From Candidatus Aminicenantota bacterium (GTDB lineage Bacteria; Acidobacteriota; Aminicenantia; UBA2199), in the NCBI GenBank assembly GCA_030612495.1, contig JAUWNT010000047.1, positions 1 to 14,483 on the forward strand: DNA of 14,483 nt. The letters run 5' to 3'. Within the stretch, counting starts at the first letter, position 1. Every line of letters starts with the position of its first letter. The position numbers and the translations under genes were made by a program. Below are positions 1 to 6,528 of the stretch, piece after piece. The notes beneath the pieces were generated by a model. That model saw only the letters and a list, made by a program, of their open reading frames with translations, was not told where the DNA came from and did no database searches.

Positions 1-1320
1 TTTCTCTTTGGTCATTCAATTTCTATCTTTGTTTTATTCTTACAAAAATATTTTCAGCTAAAACTATTTTTAGGCCATATACCATTTAATGGTCTTGCTT
101 CAGATGCTTCCTCTTTTGGTTTTCTTAGTTCAATTGCATTCTTATTGGCATTTTATTTAATTGTTAAGAAAAAAAACAGAATATTTGGATATATCTTTAT
201 GATTATTTCATTCGTTGGAATAATTCATTCTCAAACAAGAACAGCTTTAATTCCGATATTTTTTGTTCTACTTTACTTCTTTATAAAACTTAGCTGGAAG
301 AAGAAATTATTGGTATTTGTTTTAATATTATTCTTTTTTATGAATTTTTTATATTATTATTACAGTTCTGATTTAAATGTTAAACTAAGATTTGTTAAAG
401 AGATTGAGAATACTTTCTGGGATTCATTAAAACTATTGATAAATAGATCTGACGAAAATACTGAGTTAAAAAATATCAGTTCAAAACGAGATCTCTTATG
501 GTCTTATTCTATGAAAATAATAAAGCAATATCCATTAATTGGTGTTGGTACTGGCAATTTTGTGTTTTTTGTAATGTATGATAATTATGAAAAAGGTTTT
601 TTTCACGATTTACCATGTAATCAATATCTTTTCTTTTCTTCTTCAATTGGACTCATTGGATTGATAGTTTTTTTGATGTTTTTAATTAATGTTATGAGAA
701 AAAAGAGGGATATAGAATTATATATATTGATCTGTGTGTTAATAATTATGTTTTTTGGGAATTACCTGTGGTTTCCTGAGTGTTTTCTTGCTTTTTGGTT
801 AATTCTTTCTCTGGGGGAAGAAAAAGAGGGCATAAAAGTATTAAAGAAAAAGAAATATGCTTTCCTTATATATGGAATAATAATCGCTGTTTTTATAATT
901 TCAAATATATATTATTTTAATGATTTACATCCGAAAACCTGGGCAAAGAATACAGGAATTGATTATGATTATGGTTTCTGGTATAAAGAGAAAAATAAGC
1001 AAGGAGAAGATTTTAAGTGGACAAAAAATCATGCAGCGCAATATATTTATCTGGATAAAAATGGAGAATCAATGGATATTAAATTAATTTGCGAAGCGCC
1101 ATTACAAAAAATGAAGATAAAGGTACAGAAAGTTGATATTTATTGGAAAGGAAGGTTGTATAAAAATATAAGATTTAGAGAAAACAGAGAAGTAAAGTTT
1201 AATATAAAAGATAATCCTTTTGAGGAGGGTTTTCTTGAAATAAGAGTTGATCCAACATTTAATTTAAAAAAAATGAACTTATCTGAAGAGAGTAGAGACC
1301 TAGGGGTTCAGTTTTTCTGA
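1..1320 (+). CDS. O-antigen ligase / polymerase family membrane protein, 5'-truncated
   Basis: The frame is open from the first base of the window, so the true start lies upstream; 439 codons are visible. The protein is very hydrophobic, with several membrane segments, the last at about residues 285-306 of the visible part. Three motifs match the Wzy_C (O-antigen ligase) family: HSQTRTALIP at about residues 76-85, where families usually have S-R-T-A; YPLIGVGTGNF at about 177-187; and a histidine-led loop (HDLPCNQY, about 202-209) followed by a membrane helix. The last ~130 residues are hydrophilic, probably an extracytoplasmic beta-rich domain, ending in a D-L-G-V motif often seen at the tail of envelope glycosyltransferase-type proteins. 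Known members polymerise or ligate lipid-linked glycans on the periplasmic side. Ligase, polymerase and protein-glycosylating members cannot be separated from sequence alone. The UDP-xylose synthase downstream fits a surface-polysaccharide locus. Confidence 0.8.
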   Translation, partial: FLFGHSISIFVLFLQKYFQLKLFLGHIPFNGLASDASSFGFLSSIAFLLAFYLIVKKKNRIFGYIFMIISFVGIIHSQTRTALIPIFFVLLYFFIKLSWKKKLLVFVLILFFFMNFLYYYYSSDLNVKLRFVKEIENTFWDSLKLLINRSDENTELKNISSKRDLLWSYSMKIIKQYPLIGVGTGNFVFFVMYDNYEKGFFHDLPCNQYLFFSSSIGLIGLIVFLMFLINVMRKKRDIELYILICVLIIMFFGNYLWFPECFLAFWLILSLGEEKEGIKVLKKKKYAFLIYGIIIAVFIISNIYYFNDLHPKTWAKNTGIDYDYGFWYKEKNKQGEDFKWTKNHAAQYIYLDKNGESMDIKLICEAPLQKMKIKVQKVDIYWKGRLYKNIRFRENREVKFNIKDNPFEEGFLEIRVDPTFNLKKMNLSEESRDLGVQFF

Positions 1321-1417
1321 TATTAATCTTTTATTTTGAAGTCTTTGATTTTTAATTATTTATTATTAAATATTTCATTTAAAGGGTTTATATTATATAA
1401 TTAAAAAGGAGAAAGAT

Positions 1418-2359
1418 ATGGTTGCATTAGTAACTGGAGCAGCTGGATTTATAGGCTCTCATTTATGTGACATGTTACTTAGCAAAGGTTATGAGGTGAT
1501 TGGACTTGATAATTTTTGTACTGGGAATAAAGATAATATAAAACACTTAATAAATAACAATCTTTTTATGCTTGTCAAACATGATATTATTCAACCTATT
1601 TCTTTTCAAGTCGATCAAATTTATAATCTTGCATGTCCAGCTTCACCTGATTACTATCTATTTAATCCTGTAAAAACAATAAAAGCTTCAGTAATTGGAA
1701 CTATAAATATGCTTGAAATAGCCAGGAGAAAAAACGCCAGAATTCTACAAGCATCTACATCTGAAGTTTATGGTGATCCAGAGATACATCCTCAGAATGA
1801 GGGTTATCTGGGACGTGTAAATACAATTGGGCCTCGCTCCTGCTATGATGAAGGAAAACGAGTTGCTGAGTCCTTGATGATAAATTATCACAAAAAGTAT
1901 AAAGTGGATGTCCGAATTGCTCGAATTTTCAATACATATGGTCCGAGAATGGCTATAAATGATGGTAGAGTAATAAGTAATTTTATTTGTCAAGCTCTTA
2001 AGGATGAACCAATCACTATTTATGGTAATGGAGAACAAACTCGTTCTTTTTGTTATGTTTCTGATTTAATAACAGGGATTGTTAAAATAATGGAGCAGAA
2101 AGAAATTATTAGACCTATAAATCTTGGCAATCCTGATGAGATAAATATTATTGAGTTGGCTCATATGGTATTGAGATTAACAGGTTCTAAATCAAAAATG
2201 ATTTTTAAGCCAAAGCCTGAGGATGACCCAATGAGAAGAAAACCCGACATATCTTTTGCAAAAGAAAAAATCAATTGGAATCCTGGTGTGGATTTAGAAG
2301 AGGGATTAAAACGCACTATTCAATATTTTGAAAATATTTTACCTAATAAAAAAGAATAA
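1418..2359 (+). CDS. uxs: UDP-glucuronate decarboxylase (UDP-xylose synthase)
   Basis: Predicted to convert UDP-glucuronate to UDP-xylose with NAD+ and release of CO2, supplying a sugar donor for surface glycans. The 313-residue cytoplasmic protein is a full-length extended SDR enzyme. The NAD-binding GAAGFIGSH motif is at residues 7-15, the ASTSEVYGDP stretch holding the catalytic Thr/Ser and Glu116 at 112-121, and the Y-x-x-x-K pair is Y143/K147 (SCYDEGK). The EDDPMRRKPD stretch at 268-277 includes the arginines that distinguish UXS from UDP-glucose epimerases and dTDP-glucose dehydratases. AAGGAG at 1406-1411 lies 6 nt before the ATG, which fixes the start. A TATAAT at 1396-1401 could be a -10 element but has no convincing -35 and would leave almost no leader. 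The gene follows the O-antigen ligase gene by 97 bp and ends 2 bp before the converging recD2 stop. Confidence 0.93.
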   Translation: MVALVTGAAGFIGSHLCDMLLSKGYEVIGLDNFCTGNKDNIKHLINNNLFMLVKHDIIQPISFQVDQIYNLACPASPDYYLFNPVKTIKASVIGTINMLEIARRKNARILQASTSEVYGDPEIHPQNEGYLGRVNTIGPRSCYDEGKRVAESLMINYHKKYKVDVRIARIFNTYGPRMAINDGRVISNFICQALKDEPITIYGNGEQTRSFCYVSDLITGIVKIMEQKEIIRPINLGNPDEINIIELAHMVLRLTGSKSKMIFKPKPEDDPMRRKPDISFAKEKINWNPGVDLEEGLKRTIQYFENILPNKKE

Positions 2360-2361
2360 AA

Positions 2362-4515
2362 CTATTTTGCTTTAAAAAATTCCTTTAATCTTATAGGCAG
2401 CATTGTTTTTCTCTGGCTGGGTCTTGAGTTAAATATTGCTCTTTGTATTGTGTTTTTGTCTGATATTACAAAAATCTTTTTCTTTGCTCTGGTAACAGCA
2501 GTGTAAAAAATTTCTCTATTGAGCATAATTGAATGTGTGGGTAAGAGAATAAGAACAGTCATCTCGTATTCAGAACCTTGAGATTTATGAACTGAAATTG
2601 CGTAGGATAGGGTTAATTCGTCAATTTCATCTATGTTGTACTCAATTATACGACCTTCGAAATCTACAAGCATAGATTTTTTTTCAATATTAAAGTCAAC
2701 GATAATTCCCTGGTCTCCATTGAAAATCTCTTTTTCATAGTTGTTTTTTAGTTGCATAACCTTATCGAATTTTTTAAAAGATTTTTTTTCTTTTTTTATA
2801 AGAAAGGGTTCCAGATTAAATTCTGTTTGAATAGTCCTATTTATATTATCGATTCCTGCTTCACCTCTATACATTGGTACAAGGATTTGGAATAGTGGGG
2901 AATTGAAATCAAAATCATTTTTGTAAAATTTCATAATGTTCAAAACTTTTTCTAAAGCTCTATTTTCGTTTCTTACATTTATAAAAACAAAATCAGGGTT
3001 CTCAGAGAAAGGTTTAAATATTAGTTGCTCTCCTTTGTTTATTCTATAGGCATTTTCAATAATAAGGCTCTCTTCAGTTTGCCTGAAATTTCTATTTAAG
3101 TATATGGTATTGAAATATTTGCTGTTAATTATATCTCTGAGGATGTTTCCGGGTCCAACTGATGGAAGCTGGTCTTTGTCACCTATAATAATTAATTTAG
3201 TATTTCTTGCTATTGCTTTTAGAAGTGAGTAAAAAATAAAAGAGTCAATCATTGAGGATTCATCAATAATAATCACATTTGCTTGTAAAGGATTGTATTC
3301 ATTATGTACAAAAGTTCTGGTTTCAGGATTTATTTTAAGCATTCTATGGATAGTAGATGCTTTAAAATTGGATGTTTCTTCAATTCTTTTAGCAGCTCTT
3401 CCTGTTGGAGCTGCAATAAGAACTTTTTGGTTTTTTTCGATAAACAATTCAATTATAGCTCTTATTAATGTTGTTTTTCCGGTTCCGGGGCCTCCACTTA
3501 TTATTGTAATATTGTTTTTTATTGAAGATATTGCAGCGTTTTTTTGTTCTTCTGTTAGATTTATTGATAGTTTTTTATAAATTTGCTTAAAATTTATCTC
3601 AGATATATCTTGAGAAGCAGATGGCAAACCTAATTCATATAGATATTTTGCACTCATTTTTTCAATTGAGTAATTTTTTAAACTCATTATAACTTTTTCG
3701 GGAATTTCCTCTCTTCTCAACTCATTTCTTTCTATTTTTTTATTTATACTATCAATTATGAAGTTAACAGGTACATGAAGTATTTGTGAGCTTTCTTCCA
3801 GAAGTGTATTCTCATTTACATATAAATCCCCATTTTTTTGTTCATATTGGGAGATTATGAAATCAATTCCCGCATTAATTCTATTGGGGTTGTTTGAAGA
3901 TATATTAAACCCTCTTGCGATTGTATCGGCAATTTTGAATCCAACTCCTTTTATCTTTTCTATCAAAACATATGGGTTATGTTTTAAAATCTCAATGGAA
4001 TTTTCTTCGAATTTTTTAAAAATCTTAAATATTGTTTGAGCTCCAATTCCATATGGAGATAATTTAACTGTCAATTCTCTTATTGTTCTATTTTCTTCCC
4101 TATTCTTTTTTATCTCTTCTATTACGCCTTTTCTTATTCCTTTTATTTTTTTTAATTTTTCCGGGTTTTTTTCAAGAACATCAAAAGTTAAGAGCCCAAA
4201 TTTATTAACGATTTTTGTTGCAGTTTTCTCTCCGATTCCCTTTATTCTCCCTGATGCTAAATATTTTATTATTCCATCCTTATCCTGAGGAAGAATAAAT
4301 TTGAATGATTTAACCTTTATTTGTTTGCCGAATTTTGGGTGAAAAGAGTATTCTCCCTCTATCTCTAAAAAATCTCCCTCATTTACATCAAACAGATCTC
4401 CAACAATTATTTGGGGAGATTCCGGATGCTTATTTATTGTTGTTTTAAAAACACTGAATCCGCTTTCATTTGAAACAAATATTTTTTTTAAAATTTTTAC
4501 TTTTAAAGATATCAA
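2362..4515 (-). CDS. recD2: RecD2-type 5'-3' DNA helicase
   Basis: A 717-residue SF1B helicase of the RecD2 class, which acts in DNA repair and recombination without RecBC; no recB or recC is seen here. Domain order: N-terminal OB-like domain (about 1-75); helix-hairpin-helix repeats (about 85-205, including GRIKGIGEKTA, KKIKGIRKG and EKIKGVGFKIA); helicase domain 1A with Walker A GGPGTGKT at 341-348; Walker B IIIDES with D418/E419; GDKDQLPSVG at 445-454; and NFRQ at 476-479. Domain 2A follows, with SVHKSQGSE at about 641-649 and the arginine-finger motif FYTAVTRAKK at about 670-679. The start is TTG at 4513-4515, with no Shine-Dalgarno and an in-frame TAA 18 nt upstream. That TAA ends a well-initiated 21-codon ORF, so recD2 may be translated by reinitiation. 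Its 3' end converges on the UDP-xylose synthase gene with a 2-bp gap. Confidence 0.93.
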   Translation of the reverse strand: MISLKVKILKKIFVSNESGFSVFKTTINKHPESPQIIVGDLFDVNEGDFLEIEGEYSFHPKFGKQIKVKSFKFILPQDKDGIIKYLASGRIKGIGEKTATKIVNKFGLLTFDVLEKNPEKLKKIKGIRKGVIEEIKKNREENRTIRELTVKLSPYGIGAQTIFKIFKKFEENSIEILKHNPYVLIEKIKGVGFKIADTIARGFNISSNNPNRINAGIDFIISQYEQKNGDLYVNENTLLEESSQILHVPVNFIIDSINKKIERNELRREEIPEKVIMSLKNYSIEKMSAKYLYELGLPSASQDISEINFKQIYKKLSINLTEEQKNAAISSIKNNITIISGGPGTGKTTLIRAIIELFIEKNQKVLIAAPTGRAAKRIEETSNFKASTIHRMLKINPETRTFVHNEYNPLQANVIIIDESSMIDSFIFYSLLKAIARNTKLIIIGDKDQLPSVGPGNILRDIINSKYFNTIYLNRNFRQTEESLIIENAYRINKGEQLIFKPFSENPDFVFINVRNENRALEKVLNIMKFYKNDFDFNSPLFQILVPMYRGEAGIDNINRTIQTEFNLEPFLIKKEKKSFKKFDKVMQLKNNYEKEIFNGDQGIIVDFNIEKKSMLVDFEGRIIEYNIDEIDELTLSYAISVHKSQGSEYEMTVLILLPTHSIMLNREIFYTAVTRAKKKIFVISDKNTIQRAIFNSRPSQRKTMLPIRLKEFFKAK

Positions 4516-4533
4516 TTTTAATTCAAAATAAAT

Positions 4534-4599
4534 TTAAGGAGAATCTTTTTTAGAGTCCGCCATGTGTAACTCTTGTGAAAGTTTGTCCTTAAAATCCAT
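4534..4599 (-). CDS. Short 21-residue ORF (possible leader peptide) upstream of recD2
   Basis: On the minus strand AGGAGG (4604-4609) sits 4 nt before an ATG at 4597-4599, which opens a 21-codon frame beginning MDFKDKLSQELH and ending in TAA at 4534-4536. The peptide is highly charged (Lys/Asp/Glu/Ser) with no membrane segment. It lies in the same reading frame as recD2, 18 nt upstream of the recD2 TTG, and recD2 has no ribosome binding site of its own. Seen: strong SD, ATG, stop, in-frame proximity. Inferred: the short ORF is translated and recD2 is expressed by coupled reinitiation. Alternatives are a nonsense mutation that cut off an original recD2 N-terminal extension, or the relic of another gene. 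I do not recognise the peptide. Confidence 0.5.
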   Translation of the reverse strand: MDFKDKLSQELHMADSKKDSP

Positions 4600-4616
4600 T
4601 AATCCTCCTTTGTGGA

Positions 4617-4622
4617 ATTATA
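4617..4622 (-). promoter_or_regulatory. Candidate -10 element for the short ORF and recD2
   Basis: On the minus strand a perfect TATAAT lies 7 nt upstream of the AGGAGG of the short ORF. No good -35 lies 16-18 bp upstream (best is TTTTAT). If used, transcription would start at about 4610, leaving a leader of about 11 nt with the SD almost at the 5' end. In DNA this AT-rich such matches can be chance. Confidence 0.35.
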
Positions 4623-4708
4623 CAAGAATAATTTCAAAAATAAAAGAATTGAAAAAATTATATATTAACCTTTAGGAATTCATTTTTAGATAAATTAGAT
4701 TTTGGTTG

Positions 4709-4737
4709 TTGACAAAATCGAAATTTTGTTGCATTAT
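4709..4737 (+). promoter_or_regulatory. Sigma70-type promoter of dnaG-rpoD
   Basis: A consensus -35 TTGACA at 4709-4714 is followed after 17 bp by CATTAT (4732-4737, four of six matches to TATAAT); TATATT at 4735-4740 is an alternative -10 with a longer spacer. Transcription would start near 4744, about 40 nt before the dnaG ATG. This is the clearest promoter in the window and it drives the primary sigma factor operon. Confidence 0.6.
4712..4729. promoter_or_regulatory. Inverted repeat inside the dnaG promoter, candidate operator
   Basis: ACAAAAT (4712-4718) and ATTTTGT (4723-4729) form a perfect 7+7 inverted repeat around CGAA. It overlaps the -35 and fills most of the spacer, the usual place for a repressor site. 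I cannot link it to a known regulator; it does not resemble the CGAAC-N4-GTTCG or CTGT-N8-ACAG LexA consensus. Confidence 0.4.
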
Positions 4738-4782
4738 ATTATATTAGGAGCCATTAAATTAGAAATATTGAGTTTTCAATAG

Positions 4783-6519
4783 ATGGATGTAAAAGAGCAA
4801 GTTAAAAGAAGTATATCTATAGTTGATGTAGTTTCATTGTATATTAATTTAAAACCAGCAGGGAAAAATCTTAAAGCTTTATGTCCGTTTCATGAAGAAA
4901 AAACTCCTTCTTTTTTCGTTATGCCAGAGAAGAGCACATACACCTGTTATGGATGTAATAGATTCGGGGATATTTTTACTTTTATTCAGGAAATTGAGAA
5001 CATAAGTTTCTCTGAATCCATTAATTTTTTGATTGAAAAATTTAACATTCCTGTTGATAGGACATTTAATAAAACAACAGTAAAAAAAGATGAGTACCTG
5101 AATATAAATAAGATTGTGCTTAAATACTTTAGAGATAATTTATTTATATCTGATGAAGGCAAAAAAGCTTTTGAGTATTTAAAAAAAAGGGATATAAACT
5201 CAGATTCAATCAAATTGTTTTCTCTGGGTTATGCAAAAAACAAATGGGACAGCTTATATATATATTTAAAAGAGAAATCTTGTGATATAGAAAAAGCAGT
5301 TGAATTGGGCCTTCTTGTAAAAAATGAAAAAAATCATTTATATGACAGATTTAGAGGCAGGGTTATAATCCCCATTTTTTCAGAATCTGGAGAGATAATT
5401 GCTTTTGGTGGTAGAACTTTATTTGAGGATAAAAGTAAGTATTTAAATTCCCCTGATACGCCTTTATATAAGAAAAGTAAACATTTATATGGGTTCAATT
5501 TTTCAAAGGAATTTATAAGAGAGACCGGAAAATCAATATTGGTTGAGGGTTATTTTGATATGATTTCACTTTTTCAAAATGGAGTAAAAAATGTTGTTGC
5601 TTCACTTGGAACAGCATTAACAAATTCTCAGACTTATATATTAAAGAGATTTTCTGACAATATTTATATGTTCTATGATAATGATAAAGCCGGGATTTCA
5701 GCTGTTATTAGGGGAATAGGAGAAATGTTTGAGCAAGATGTCTATCCTCGTATTCTTAGTTATAAGGGCTTAAAAGATCCTGATGAGTTTATAAAAAAAC
5801 GAGGAATTAAGGAATTTAATAGATTAGTAGATGAATCTTCGGATGCATTTTCTTTTTTGTTGAATAAAGCAGACCAAGATTTTAATTGGAGAAAAAATCC
5901 TGAAAAAATTAGAGATGCAATAGAGTATATAAAAGGTTTTATTCATAAAATGAAAGATTCAGTTATTCAGTTTCAATATATGAGAAGGGCTGCTGATTAT
6001 TTTGCAGTAGATGATGAAGAGTTTAGAATAAAAAAAAGGGGTTTTCTTGAAAATAACACTTCAGCTAAGGAGCTTAAAATGTCTGTAGCAGAGAGGAATT
6101 TTCTTGAAGTGATTGTGAAAATGCCTGAACTCATTCCTGAAATGAAGGATTTGTTAAATGAAGAAATAATGTCGATTCTTGTGTCTGGACATATTATAAA
6201 ATTAATATTTCAAAATTTCAATTTAAAAACGAATGAAATTGATGATTATAAGAAACTTTCTGAAGAGATGATAGAACCAGAAAGAAAAGTGTTTAATAAA
6301 ATATTTCGTGAGAAAGATAATACTAAAAAGAATAGAGCAGAATTTGAAGAAAAGATGAAATATAGTTTTTTAAAATTTCAAGATAAATTAAATGAAAAAA
6401 AAATTTCTGAAATAAATAAAAAAATTAGAGTTGCTGAAAGAGAGAATGATTTAAAGATGATAAAAGATTTAGTAAAAATAAAAATTCAATATATAAAAAG
6501 CAAACACAAACTGGTATAG
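4783..6519 (+). CDS. dnaG: DNA primase DnaG
   Basis: Synthesises RNA primers at the replication fork. The 578-residue protein has the expected architecture: an N-terminal CHC2 zinc-binding domain (C34, H37, C55, C58, in CPFH and CYGC); the primase core with DRFRGRVIIPI at about 188-198; and a TOPRIM domain with catalytic E255 (LVEGYFD) and D299/D301 (YDNDKAG). A helical C-terminal domain of about 160 residues is probably the helicase-binding domain and is poorly conserved, as usual. Length is close to the ~600 residues of typical bacterial DnaG. The ATG is preceded directly by an in-frame TAG (4780-4782), so no longer start is possible, and no clear SD is seen before it. It is the first gene of a two-gene operon; rpoD begins 9 nt after its stop, and the AGGAGGAG for rpoD overlaps the dnaG TAG. 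Confidence 0.96.
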   Translation: MDVKEQVKRSISIVDVVSLYINLKPAGKNLKALCPFHEEKTPSFFVMPEKSTYTCYGCNRFGDIFTFIQEIENISFSESINFLIEKFNIPVDRTFNKTTVKKDEYLNINKIVLKYFRDNLFISDEGKKAFEYLKKRDINSDSIKLFSLGYAKNKWDSLYIYLKEKSCDIEKAVELGLLVKNEKNHLYDRFRGRVIIPIFSESGEIIAFGGRTLFEDKSKYLNSPDTPLYKKSKHLYGFNFSKEFIRETGKSILVEGYFDMISLFQNGVKNVVASLGTALTNSQTYILKRFSDNIYMFYDNDKAGISAVIRGIGEMFEQDVYPRILSYKGLKDPDEFIKKRGIKEFNRLVDESSDAFSFLLNKADQDFNWRKNPEKIRDAIEYIKGFIHKMKDSVIQFQYMRRAADYFAVDDEEFRIKKRGFLENNTSAKELKMSVAERNFLEVIVKMPELIPEMKDLLNEEIMSILVSGHIIKLIFQNFNLKTNEIDDYKKLSEEMIEPERKVFNKIFREKDNTKKNRAEFEEKMKYSFLKFQDKLNEKKISEINKKIRVAERENDLKMIKDLVKIKIQYIKSKHKLV

Positions 6520-6525
6520 GAGGAG
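6518..6525 (+). promoter_or_regulatory. Ribosome binding site that sets the rpoD TTG start
   Basis: AGGAGGAG overlaps the dnaG stop codon (6517-6519) and stands a few nt before a TTG at 6529-6531. No ATG lies nearby in that frame, so the TTG is the likely rpoD start. The overlap suggests translational coupling between primase and sigma factor. Confidence 0.75.
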
Positions 6526-6528
6526 TAT

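Noticed and set aside
3293..3580. Open frame of 95 codons on the plus strand inside recD2.
   Set aside because: It is antisense to the Walker A/B region of recD2, with hydrophobic low-complexity composition and no SD; a shadow frame.
2362..4515. recD of a RecBCD complex.
   Set aside because: Helix-hairpin-helix repeats and an N-terminal OB-like domain ahead of the helicase core, with no recB or recC nearby, identify the RecD2 class.
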